A stretch of DNA of 64,000 bases from Zobellia roscoffensis (GTDB taxonomy: Bacteria; Bacteroidota; Bacteroidia; Flavobacteriales; Flavobacteriaceae), in assembly GCF_015330165.1 (NCBI RefSeq), contig NZ_JADDXT010000002.1, positions 1,548,504 through 1,612,503 on the forward strand. The letters are read 5' to 3'. Under the pieces are notes generated by a model. It was not told the origin of the DNA, did not search any database, and saw nothing but the letters and a program-made list of their open reading frames with translations. Of this stretch, positions 1 to 7,387 are shown piece by piece. Made by a program: the position numbers and the translations under genes. Position 1 is the first letter of the stretch. Each line of letters starts with the position of its first letter.

Positions 1-75
1 AGCCCATAAGTACCACTTTCTGATACTCAGAAAAGTTTCGGAGTCAAGTGGTAATTGGGTTTTGTCTTTTGCCAT
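1..75 (-). CDS. N-terminus of an unidentified protein, cut by the window edge
   Basis: An ATG on the minus strand opens a frame that stays open for 25 codons to the window edge (MAKDKTQLPL...KWYLWA). It begins 30 bp after the stop codon of the DUF4202 gene on the same strand, so it is probably the next gene of the nirB-nirD-DUF4202 transcription unit. The visible residues are polar and charged and end in an aromatic WYLWA run that could start a membrane helix. That would fit a membrane sensor, but 25 residues are too few to name a family. The position and the uninterrupted frame support a real gene; the function is unknown. Confidence 0.55.
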   Translation of the reverse strand, partial: MAKDKTQLPLDSETFLSIRKWYLWA

Positions 76-105
76 GTTAGGTGTATCAAATTACTGACCC
101 TTGTA

Positions 106-699
106 TTAACCTGCTATTGCCTTTGAAACTAATTTAAGCGAGCTTTTTGAAAGAGGTAGTTTCAATGCGGCTTTATGACCTTCTTCCGACATCTTTCGCC
201 ATGTTTTTTGAAGGATATCTATTACCTTGGCTTCTTCATGCTCGGAGGCAAATGGTTCAAAATAATGCTCTAAAAATACCAAGCAAATAACATCTTCTAA
301 GGTTTGTGTATCCTCATTTTTCTTCAGTTGCTTTTTCTCAAGCAAAAAGGCCACTTTATCAATAGTTTCCTGGTCGTAACCCACTTCTTCTAAAATTGAA
401 CCCGCTTTTTTTGCATGGAATTTTTTCAGGTCTTGACGCCATTTGAGATAACCTGTACGGTTCATTTCATATGATTCCCGCGGAATTTCCCAACGGCAGA
501 TATGTTGGCACCTTGCTGTTAACTGTAAAGCTTCTGAGGCTTTGGGTGCAAAATCATTCAATTTTTCCGTCATCCGAAGTGCATAAAGCAATTCTTTTGG
601 GTATGTTTTCCCTGAAGGAGCAGTTTCTGTATGTGGGTCTTTTTCATTCGCCTTATCAAACAATGAAAAGGCTTGCTGTAATTTATCGGGCGATGCCAT
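106..699 (-). CDS. DUF4202 family protein
   Basis: This 197-residue soluble protein matches the DUF4202 family, recognised from the run CQHICRWEIPR followed by a GYLKWR...FHAKKAG segment and an ED-ICLVFLEHYF helix. Conserved His, Arg, Asp and Glu in these segments recall an HD-type metal-binding helical fold, but that is inference. Family members are often encoded next to assimilatory nitrite reductase genes, as here: nirB and nirD lie upstream on the same strand. The reaction is unknown. There is no signal peptide or membrane segment. The 132-bp gap to nirD holds no clear TAnnTTTG element on this strand, so read-through from nirBD is plausible. Confidence 0.85.
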   Translation of the reverse strand: MASPDKLQQAFSLFDKANEKDPHTETAPSGKTYPKELLYALRMTEKLNDFAPKASEALQLTARCQHICRWEIPRESYEMNRTGYLKWRQDLKKFHAKKAGSILEEVGYDQETIDKVAFLLEKKQLKKNEDTQTLEDVICLVFLEHYFEPFASEHEEAKVIDILQKTWRKMSEEGHKAALKLPLSKSSLKLVSKAIAG

Positions 700-831
700 A
701 GCGTATATTTTGGCCCTAATATACGAATACCGTGAAACCTAATCCTCTTCTATGAAATCACTTTAGTTAACTAATCGGAATATAGGAGGTTTTTAGGGTG
801 GTTTGCACGTTTTTGTATATCCGGTTAACTA

Positions 832-1209
832 CTACTCTTCAAAACCAACATAGACAAAATCACTCTCTATTTTAATCGGATATGTTGCAATTGCTTCTAA
901 ATCCCCGTTTAAATTTTCTCCATTTTCTAATGAAAATATCTTTTTATGCAATGGACAGGCAACCATAGGAGTACCCTTGTGATCACCGATCATTCCTCTG
1001 CTTAAAACCATTTCTTGTTTTTCAGGAGATAGGTTTTGGCAAGCATACCATGTATTTAACCTTTCAAAATTAAATACGGCAATTTGTAAATCTTTATATT
1101 TTACACAAGCGCCTCCATCTTTTGGAAACACAGTAATGGGTGCAGCCTTAAACCAAACGGTTACATCTTCTGGTTTTACTGTTTTATATTTATCTGAAAC
1201 TATATTCAT
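832..1209 (-). CDS. nirD: Nitrite reductase [NAD(P)H] small subunit NirD
   Basis: This 125-residue Rieske-fold protein is the small subunit of cytoplasmic NADH nitrite reductase, which reduces nitrite to ammonium together with NirB. The family stretch LSRGMIGDHKGTPMVACPLHKK (residues about 69-90) is clear. Rieske ligands are only partly kept: C85 and H88 form the CxxH half, but the first half reads C57-Q-N59, so the usual first histidine is missing. E. coli NirD also lacks a full ligand set, so this need not mean loss of function. The gene lies 30 bp after nirB on the same strand and is surely co-transcribed with it. Confidence 0.93.
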   Translation of the reverse strand: MNIVSDKYKTVKPEDVTVWFKAAPITVFPKDGGACVKYKDLQIAVFNFERLNTWYACQNLSPEKQEMVLSRGMIGDHKGTPMVACPLHKKIFSLENGENLNGDLEAIATYPIKIESDFVYVGFEE

Positions 1210-1239
1210 GATTTAAAATTTAGTTGCTTTAAAACTCAA

Positions 1240-3756
1240 TTAGATCCACTTTTCTGGCATTTTTTGCTCTCTTAATGGTACAAATACTAAGTTGTCATCT
1301 TCCTCTTCGCTATTTACAAAGTGGTTAAAACGTTTCATCATTTCTGGGTCATTAATAGCTTGTGTCCATTCGCACTCAAACTTATTAACTAGCGTTTGCA
1401 TTTCATTTTCTAAATCTTCTGCAATTCCTAATTTATCTTCAATAATTACTTCTTTTAAATAATCAAGACCACCTTCTAAACGTTCTTGCCATGCCGCTGT
1501 TCTTTGTAATGGTTTAGCAGTACGCATGTATAACATTAAGTAACGGTCTATATATTTAATTACCGTTTTGTTATCTATTTGCTCTGCAAATAACTCAGCA
1601 TGTCTTGGTGTAGCACCACCATTACCGCCAAGATATAAGTTCCAACCACCTTCTACAGCAATTAAACCAAAATCTTTACCACGAGCTTCGGCACATTCAC
1701 GAATACAGCCAGAAACTCCACCTTTAATTTTGTGTGGAGCACGTATTCCTCGGTATCTATTTTCCAATTCAATACCAAAACTTACACTTTCATCCATACC
1801 GTAACGGCACCAAGTAGAACCCACACAAGTTTTTACTGTACGTAAAGATTTTCCGTAAGCATGCCCGCTTTCAAAACCGTGATCTATTAAATCTTTCCAG
1901 ATTAATGGCAATTGGTTTAAGGTAGCACCAAATAAATCGATACGAACACCACCAGTTACTTTGGTATATAAATCATATTTCTTGGCAATTTCTCCAAGAG
2001 CAATTAGCTTATCTGGTGTAATTTCTCCACCAGGAACACGAGGAACAACAGAATAGGTTCCGTTACGTTGAATGTTAGCTAAGAACCTATCATTAGAATC
2101 TTGTATAGCATATTCTTTATTAGCAGTATCTGCATTTATACTAGCCATTAAAGATGCTACAACTGGTTTACATAACTCGCAACCATGACCACCATTTCCG
2201 TGATTATCTAGAACTTCATTAAAAGTTTTATATCCTTTTACTTGTATTATTTTATATAAATCCTGTCTGTTTAAATCAAAGTGTTCACAAACGGTATCTT
2301 TAACCTCTATACCTAAAGATTTTAAAGTAGCTTCCGTAAGGTCTTTTACCATTGGTTTACAACCACCACAACCCGTACCTGCTTTGGTGCAGCCAACCAC
2401 ATCGGCAAGGTCTTTGGATTCACCACTTTCTATAGTTCCGCAAATTTGCCCTTTCGTGACATTTTCACAAGAACAAATCTGAGCTTCATCTGGTAAGTCC
2501 ATAACATCGCCAAAAGAACCGCCACCTTCAGTTGCCGGTAAAATTAACTGTGCAGGGTCCTCAGGAATGGCCATTCCGTTTAAATATATTTGGTGTAGCA
2601 TGCTATAATCCGTAGCATCGCCAACTAGAATACCCCCTAATAAGGTTTTACCATCAAGGCTTACGTTTATTCTTTTATATAAATGTTGGGTTTTGTTTTC
2701 GAAAATAATAGAATGCCCTTTAGAGGCAGGCATGAAGGGCTCTCCAAAACTAGCAACATCTACCCCAATAAGTTTTAGCTTGGTAGACATGTCTATTTCG
2801 TCTGGCATTAAGGTTTTTGTGTTTCCTATTATTTGGTCTACAGCAACCCCAGCCATATCATAACCCGGAGCAACTAGACCATATATCATTTGGTTATAAA
2901 GGGCAATTTCTCCTATTGCGTAAATATTAGGGTCCGAGGTTTGCATTTTATTATCTACAACAATACCGCCACGGGTACCCATGGCTAAACCCGAAGATTT
3001 TCCTAATTCATCTCTAGGGCGAATACCAGCGGAAACAACTAGCATTTCAACATCTAAGACATCATCTTCGCCAAATTCCATTCCTGTTATGGCTTTATCA
3101 CCTAGAATTTGATTGGTAGCTTTACTTAAATGAATATTTAAACCTATAGACTCTAATTTAAGTCGTAGCACTTGGCTACTTCTAGAATCCAATTGTCTCG
3201 GCATAAGTTTTGGGGCAAATTCTACAATATGAGGTTCTAAGCCCATATCCATAACTGCCTTACCGGCTTCTAGACCTAATAAACCGCCACCAAGGACAGC
3301 AGCTTTGGCATTTGGGTTTTTCTCTTTAAGTTTTGCTGCATAAGCAAGCATGCCTTCTAAATCTTCAATGGTACGATAAACAAAAACGCCATCTTTCTCC
3401 ACACCTTTAATTGGAGGCACAAATGCGGATGAACCCGTCGCTAGAACTAAATAGTCATATGAAAACTCTCGGTTTTTAACCGTGGTTATAGTTTTCTCTT
3501 CTCTATTAATATCAGAAACGAGTTCACCAACGATCAAATCTATATTATTCTCTGTATACCATTCTGCAGGAGCCATTTCTAAAGCTTTTGCATCTTGGTT
3601 TTCAAAAAACTCACTTAGATGAACACGGTCATAAGCAGGTCTTGGTTCTTCACCGAAAACGATGATCTTGAAATTTTCTGATTCTTCTTTAGCTGCGATT
3701 TTTTCACAGAACTTATATCCGACCATGCCGTTTCCGACAACAATAATAGTTTTCAT
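1240..3756 (-). CDS. nirB: Nitrite reductase [NAD(P)H] large subunit NirB
   Basis: This 838-residue siroheme nitrite reductase reduces nitrite to ammonium with six electrons. Domains in order: an FAD/NAD(P)H disulfide-reductase-like module (residues about 1-290, with VVGNGMVG near 5 and VLGGGLLG near 155); a BFD-like [2Fe-2S] site (C428, C430, C463, C466); a second BFD-like segment (HGCELC near 525); then the NiR/SiR half-domains with the siroheme-[4Fe-4S] ligands C644, C650, C684 and C688. A TTG nine codons upstream could extend the frame, but the ATG at 3756 sits directly before the nucleotide-binding strand, so I chose it. cobA, which makes the siroheme precursor, is divergent, and a perfect TACGTA palindrome lies between the two genes. 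Confidence 0.96.
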   Translation of the reverse strand: MKTIIVVGNGMVGYKFCEKIAAKEESENFKIIVFGEEPRPAYDRVHLSEFFENQDAKALEMAPAEWYTENNIDLIVGELVSDINREEKTITTVKNREFSYDYLVLATGSSAFVPPIKGVEKDGVFVYRTIEDLEGMLAYAAKLKEKNPNAKAAVLGGGLLGLEAGKAVMDMGLEPHIVEFAPKLMPRQLDSRSSQVLRLKLESIGLNIHLSKATNQILGDKAITGMEFGEDDVLDVEMLVVSAGIRPRDELGKSSGLAMGTRGGIVVDNKMQTSDPNIYAIGEIALYNQMIYGLVAPGYDMAGVAVDQIIGNTKTLMPDEIDMSTKLKLIGVDVASFGEPFMPASKGHSIIFENKTQHLYKRINVSLDGKTLLGGILVGDATDYSMLHQIYLNGMAIPEDPAQLILPATEGGGSFGDVMDLPDEAQICSCENVTKGQICGTIESGESKDLADVVGCTKAGTGCGGCKPMVKDLTEATLKSLGIEVKDTVCEHFDLNRQDLYKIIQVKGYKTFNEVLDNHGNGGHGCELCKPVVASLMASINADTANKEYAIQDSNDRFLANIQRNGTYSVVPRVPGGEITPDKLIALGEIAKKYDLYTKVTGGVRIDLFGATLNQLPLIWKDLIDHGFESGHAYGKSLRTVKTCVGSTWCRYGMDESVSFGIELENRYRGIRAPHKIKGGVSGCIRECAEARGKDFGLIAVEGGWNLYLGGNGGATPRHAELFAEQIDNKTVIKYIDRYLMLYMRTAKPLQRTAAWQERLEGGLDYLKEVIIEDKLGIAEDLENEMQTLVNKFECEWTQAINDPEMMKRFNHFVNSEEEDDNLVFVPLREQKMPEKWI

Positions 3757-3786
3757 AGGCTTCGATTTTAAACTACTTAGCAATAT

Positions 3787-3802
3787 TACGTATTAATACG
3801 TA
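3787..3802. promoter_or_regulatory. Perfect 16-bp palindrome TACGTATTAATACGTA between nirB and cobA
   Basis: The sequence equals its own reverse complement. It lies in the divergent nirB/cobA intergenic region. Its centre is 39.5 bp upstream of the first base of the cobA -7 box at 3834. On the nirB side it overlaps a weak -7 candidate, TAATATTG (3788 down to 3781). Matching palindromes precede narK, the response-regulator gene and the nitrate reductase gene, so this is probably a shared operator of the nitrate genes. Confidence 0.7.
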
Positions 3803-3829
3803 TATATAAACTATTTTTATGAAAATAAT

Positions 3830-3841
3830 TACGTAGTTTTG
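3830..3841 (+). promoter_or_regulatory. cobA promoter -7 box overlapping a TACGTA half-site
   Basis: The sequence TACGTAGTTTTG contains TAGTTTTG, a perfect match to the Bacteroidota -7 consensus TAnnTTTG (3834-3841). It overlaps a lone TACGTA half-site (3830-3835). The same 12-mer occurs before narK. The cobA ATG is at 3881, giving a leader of roughly 35 nt. Confidence 0.65.
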
Positions 3842-3880
3842 TTGAGGAATTACTAAAACAACCCTTTAAAAGTGTTCGGT

Positions 3881-4654
3881 ATGAAAACAGTAAAAGAACC
3901 AATAGTTACCTTGGTAGGTGCAGGACCGGGAAGCTCAGACCTTATAACAGTTAGGGGTTTGAAAGCTTTGAAGGCCGCGGACGTAGTATTATATGATGCT
4001 TTGATTGATGAAGACCTATTATTGCAGATTGATGATAGTATTCCTAAAATATACGTAGGCAAGCGCTGCAGCAAACATTCGTTCACGCAAGACGATATTA
4101 ATATGTTGATAGTTGAAAATGCCTTTAAGTTTGGTCATGTGGTTCGCCTAAAAGGTGGTGACCCTTTTGTTTTTGGGAGAGCTCACGAAGAAATTGATTA
4201 TGTAGAATCTTTTGGTATTCCGGTAACGGTCGTTCCTGGGGTGTCAAGTGCAATAGCGGTTCCTTCTAGTCAAGGCATACCTATGACCCGCAGAGGAGTA
4301 AGCAGTAGTTTTTGGGTAATGACGGCTACAAAACGTGACGGATCTTTTTCTGAAGATTTAAAACATGCTTCTCAATCTTCTGCAACGATGGTTATTTTGA
4401 TGGGAGTTCGAAAATTGAAAGAGATATCATCCGAAGTCAATAAATACAGAGGGTATTTAACTCCAATGGCCGTTATTCAAAACGGTACTATGCAAAATGA
4501 ATCCTGCAAAGTAGGAACTTTGGGTAGTATAAATTCTGACGTCTTGGATATAGATTTGTCTAAACCAGGTATCATTGTTATAGGTGATGTAGTGGCAGAA
4601 CACCCTTCGTTTTTTGAGGAAGAGGTGCAACGCGTACTACATTCTGGTATGTAA
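3881..4654 (+). CDS. cobA: Uroporphyrinogen-III C-methyltransferase (SUMT)
   Basis: This 257-residue SAM-dependent methylase converts uroporphyrinogen III to precorrin-2, the first step towards siroheme, which NirB needs. The family motifs are VGAGPGSSDLITVRG at the N-terminus, VGKR near 65, LKGGDPFVFGRAHEE near 95 and VPGVSS near 125. Only the methyltransferase domain is present; the precorrin-2 dehydrogenase/ferrochelatase part found in CysG is absent and must be encoded elsewhere. A GTG three codons upstream keeps the frame, but the ATG at 3881 fits the domain start better. The gene is divergent from nirB and shares the TACGTA operator region, which fits nitrate control. It is single-cistron, with a hairpin terminator after it. 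Confidence 0.94.
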   Translation: MKTVKEPIVTLVGAGPGSSDLITVRGLKALKAADVVLYDALIDEDLLLQIDDSIPKIYVGKRCSKHSFTQDDINMLIVENAFKFGHVVRLKGGDPFVFGRAHEEIDYVESFGIPVTVVPGVSSAIAVPSSQGIPMTRRGVSSSFWVMTATKRDGSFSEDLKHASQSSATMVILMGVRKLKEISSEVNKYRGYLTPMAVIQNGTMQNESCKVGTLGSINSDVLDIDLSKPGIIVIGDVVAEHPSFFEEEVQRVLHSGM

Positions 4655-4659
4655 ATCAA

Positions 4660-4677
4660 TACGTCAGTAAATACGTA
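4660..4677. promoter_or_regulatory. Degenerate TACGTA inverted pair after cobA
   Basis: TACGTC and TACGTA lie 6 bp apart just after the cobA stop codon. The spacing is two bases wider than in the other sites and one half-site has a mismatch. No -7 box is adjacent, so this may be a weak or accessory site. Confidence 0.35.
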
Positions 4678-4701
4678 TCTTAACATATGATAAGGTATAA
4701 C

Positions 4702-4753
4702 CGCTCTATATATTGCTTGTTCTAAGTGGTGTATAGAGCGATTTATTTTTTGA
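4702..4753 (+). terminator. Candidate terminator after cobA
   Basis: A perfect 9-bp inverted repeat (CGCTCTATA at 4702-4710, TATAGAGCG at 4732-4740) closes a 21-nt loop and is followed by a T-rich run. The large loop makes this weaker than the other terminators in the window. Confidence 0.5.
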
Positions 4754-4867
4754 TATAATTCCATATTATCAAATTTCCCCTAACCTTTTTTAGAATAACT
4801 GATTTTTCTCCGCTACTTCCTTCTGCCTTCGTAAAAATACTTAAAAGTTGGCTAATTTTTATAATTA

Positions 4868-4901
4868 TACGTAGTAATACGTATTTATATACGTAGTTTT
4901 G
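4868..4901 (+). promoter_or_regulatory. narK promoter: three TACGTA half-sites and -7 box
   Basis: Half-sites TACGTA begin at 4868, 4878 and 4890. The first two form TACGTAGTAATACGTA, a near-perfect palindrome centred at 4875.5. The third overlaps the -7 box TAGTTTTG (4894-4901), repeating the TACGTAGTTTTG arrangement seen before cobA. The narK ATG is at 4931. Confidence 0.7.
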
Positions 4902-4930
4902 AATATCGTTAAACTTTAAACATCAGTATT

Positions 4931-6352
4931 ATGGAAACTCAATCTAAAAAAGCGACCAGCTTAAAACTGACCGATATTAAAACTGTGCCAATCCGTACAT
5001 TTTGGATAACCTCAATAGCGTTCTTTATATGTTTTTTTGCTTGGTTCGGTATTGTGCCATTTATGCCGGATGTTGTAAAGGATTTAGGTCTTACCCCTGA
5101 ACAAAAATGGAACTCCATTATTTTGGCAGTAACAGGAACGGTATTCGCAAGGTTGCTAATTGGTAAATTATGCGATAAGTATGGGCCAAGAATATGTTAT
5201 ACCTATCTATTGATTTTAGGAGCAATACCTGTAATTCTACTTGGGTTTGTGCAAACCCCGACACAGTTTTTAATCTGTCGTTTGTTTATTGGATTTATTG
5301 GAGCATCGTTTGTAATTACTCAGTTTCATACGTCTATCATGTTTGCATCCAATATTGTGGGTACGGCAAATGCAACTTCCGCAGGATGGGGGAATTTAGG
5401 CGGTGGAGCAAACCGTTTGGGTATGCCTTTGATTGCTGCTGCCGTTGTAAGTTTTGGAGTTGCCGACGAGGTTGCTTGGAGATATTCAATGATGATTGCC
5501 GGTGTTATCGCAATGCTAATGGGGCTTGTATATTACTTTTTCACACAAGATACACCAGAAGGTAATTTTGCACAATTGAAAAAGGAGGGTAAAATGCCAA
5601 CACTTAAAAAAGATGAGGAAAGTTTTGCAAGTGTATTAAAAGATTATAGAGTGTGGATTTTGTTCGTCATTTATGCAGCTTCATTTGGAATGGAACTCAC
5701 CGTCTATGGAACGATGGATGATTATTTGCAGAATACATTTGGACTCACCCGAACCACGGCAGGAAATCTGGTACTCTCGTTTGCATTGATGAATATTTTT
5801 GCCAGAACATTGGGAGGCTTTTTTGGGGATAGATTTGGGAAGTTAAAAGGCCTAAGAGGAAGAGTTATGTTTTTAGCTCTTATTCTTGCTATTGAGGGCT
5901 GTATGTTGACCATTTTTTCAACAACTACTAGCATTGCCTTCGGTATTTTATTTTTGATAGCTTTTAGCCTATCTGTGCAAATGGCGGAAGGAGCTACTTT
6001 CTCAGTAGTACCGTTTATAAATAAAAAAGCCATTGGTTCTATCTCTGGTATTGTTGGTGCGGGAGGTAATGTAGGGGCTTTTGTGGCTGCTATGTTTCTT
6101 AAATCGAAGTCGGCATTGGCGGAGACCGAGGCCATTGCTGCAAATACTGCTTTAGGGGAAGAGGCGGTTAGAACAGCTCAAGCTGCTGCTGCGTCTACTG
6201 CGGTGTCCGCTGGATACCTGGTTATTGGCATATGTGTTGTTCTTGCGGCAGGATTATCGTTAGCTATAAAGTTTTCGACTGAAGACGAAGAGGCCACTGC
6301 ACTAGAAATGAAAAGAACTAAAACACCTGAGTACGCTTTAGGAAATAAGTAA
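4931..6352 (+). CDS. narK: Nitrate/nitrite transporter, MFS NarK/NNP family
   Basis: This 473-residue inner-membrane transporter of the major facilitator superfamily imports nitrate and may exchange or export nitrite. About twelve hydrophobic segments are visible. The two nitrate-signature motifs of the NNP family are AGWGNLGGGANRLG (near residue 150) and GIVGAGGNVGA (near 375), both Gly/Asn-rich as in NarK and NrtP proteins. A charged loop with ALAETEA and EEAVRTAQAAA near 400-420 is longer than usual. The FNR-like regulator gene begins 6 bp downstream, so the two are co-transcribed. Together with the ABC system this gives the cell two nitrate uptake routes. Confidence 0.94.
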   Translation: METQSKKATSLKLTDIKTVPIRTFWITSIAFFICFFAWFGIVPFMPDVVKDLGLTPEQKWNSIILAVTGTVFARLLIGKLCDKYGPRICYTYLLILGAIPVILLGFVQTPTQFLICRLFIGFIGASFVITQFHTSIMFASNIVGTANATSAGWGNLGGGANRLGMPLIAAAVVSFGVADEVAWRYSMMIAGVIAMLMGLVYYFFTQDTPEGNFAQLKKEGKMPTLKKDEESFASVLKDYRVWILFVIYAASFGMELTVYGTMDDYLQNTFGLTRTTAGNLVLSFALMNIFARTLGGFFGDRFGKLKGLRGRVMFLALILAIEGCMLTIFSTTTSIAFGILFLIAFSLSVQMAEGATFSVVPFINKKAIGSISGIVGAGGNVGAFVAAMFLKSKSALAETEAIAANTALGEEAVRTAQAAAASTAVSAGYLVIGICVVLAAGLSLAIKFSTEDEEATALEMKRTKTPEYALGNK

Positions 6353-6356
6353 GGAG
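6351..6356 (+). promoter_or_regulatory. AAGGAG Shine-Dalgarno-like site before the FNR-like gene
   Basis: AAGGAG lies 2 bp before the ATG at 6359 and overlaps the narK stop codon. Shine-Dalgarno sites are rare in this phylum. The gap to the ATG is shorter than the usual 5-8 bp, so its use is uncertain. Confidence 0.35.
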
Positions 6357-6358
6357 CA

Positions 6359-7120
6359 ATGTTGATTTCTACTTTGACAAATAAAAACCTAGCTGGTACC
6401 GACGAAAGTTTGGTCAATACGGCATGCGCTATTTGTTCGAATAAGAATTGCTTAATCAAAAACAACATAAAGGAGAACAAAACAGTTTCGCAGTTTACAC
6501 AAGAAAGAAAAGAGTTCACATGTAAAAAAGGACAACAGTTTATAATTGAAGGCGCTCCGGTTAATGGGTTATTCTTTGTGCTCTCCGGAAAAGTAAAGGT
6601 TTTTAGAACGGGTATTAATGGTAGGGAGCAGATTGTTCGCTTTGCCAATTCTGGAGAAATAATCGGGCATAGAGGTTTTGGTACGCAAGAATATTATACC
6701 ATAGGTGCCATGGCTCTAGAAGACACCAAACTTTGTTATTTCTCAAAAGATAATTTACAGGAAATGTTGTTAATGGCACCAAGCTTCACTTTTGATTTGA
6801 TGTTGTTCTATGCCAATGAATTGAATAGAAGTGAGGCCAAAGTAAAATCCATTTCTCAAATGACGGTTAGAGAACGCGTTATTGATACTTTGATTTATAT
6901 AGAGCGAAAGTTTGGACAAAGAAATAATTTTATCGATATCATTCTCAGTAGACGTGAATACGCCAATTATACGGGCACTACCGAGGAACAGATCATACGT
7001 GTTTTCTCAGCCTTGAGGAAAGAAGGTTTAATAGTTACCAAAGGAAAACGCGTAGGAATTAATAATACTTCTCTTTTAAAAGATGAAATATTAGAGCATA
7101 ACTTTTACTTGGATAGTTAG
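6359..7120 (+). CDS. Crp/Fnr family regulator with four FNR-like cysteines
   Basis: This 253-residue protein has a cNMP-binding-like beta roll (about 55-150), a dimerisation helix and a C-terminal winged helix (SRREYANYTGTTEEQIIRVF, about 197-216). C23, C26 and C31 form a CxxCx4C cluster, and C126 aligns with FNR C122, so a redox- or NO-sensitive iron-sulfur cluster is likely. C55 is a further cysteine. The recognition helix keeps E210 and R214 at the FNR E209/R213 positions but has Ile213 in place of the FNR Ser, so its target should differ from TTGAT. It is co-transcribed with narK and is one of two local candidates to bind the TACGTA palindromes. Ligand and target are inference. Confidence 0.9.
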   Translation: MLISTLTNKNLAGTDESLVNTACAICSNKNCLIKNNIKENKTVSQFTQERKEFTCKKGQQFIIEGAPVNGLFFVLSGKVKVFRTGINGREQIVRFANSGEIIGHRGFGTQEYYTIGAMALEDTKLCYFSKDNLQEMLLMAPSFTFDLMLFYANELNRSEAKVKSISQMTVRERVIDTLIYIERKFGQRNNFIDIILSRREYANYTGTTEEQIIRVFSALRKEGLIVTKGKRVGINNTSLLKDEILEHNFYLDS

Positions 7121-7154
7121 CCTCAATACCCCTTACAACCAGAAATTTTACTGT

Positions 7155-7170
7155 TAAGTATTACTACGTA
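7155..7170. promoter_or_regulatory. Degenerate operator TAAGTATTACTACGTA
   Basis: This 16-mer matches the perfect nirB/cobA palindrome at 14 of 16 positions. It lies upstream of the nitrate-binding lipoprotein gene, about 170 bp before the nearest -7 box, so it may be a distal site. Confidence 0.4.
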
Positions 7171-7327
7171 TCTATTGTCTATAGGTGTAATGTGTTAATA
7201 CTTTAATTCAGAGTGCGTTACATAAATTACATGTTTTTTAGCAGGTTTTATACTGTGCATAATCAGTTTTATACATGGTACAAAAAGAGGAATCAACCTG
7301 TATTATTCCATATGACAGAAAGTAAAA

Positions 7328-7364
7328 TACGTATATATTTGCTTAAAATAAGTATTAATACGTA
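7328..7364 (+). promoter_or_regulatory. Promoter of the ABC nitrate importer with flanking operator sites
   Basis: A half-site TACGTA (7328-7333) is followed directly by the -7 box TATATTTG (7334-7341). The 16-mer TAAGTATTAATACGTA (7349-7364, one mismatch from the perfect palindrome) lies 7 bp after it, over the expected start of transcription. This differs from cobA, narK and the nitrate reductase gene, where the palindrome is upstream, and suggests a repressing or dual role here. The ATG is at 7388. Confidence 0.6.
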
Positions 7365-7387
7365 GTTAAATTAAAAACCATACTATT

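Noticed and set aside
3757..3783. Upstream TTG start for NirB giving 847 residues
   Set aside because: The ATG at 3756 precedes the nucleotide-binding strand directly, and the extension would reach into the likely promoter and operator region.
5722..6135. 137-residue minus-strand frame
   Set aside because: It is a shadow of narK with no independent signal.
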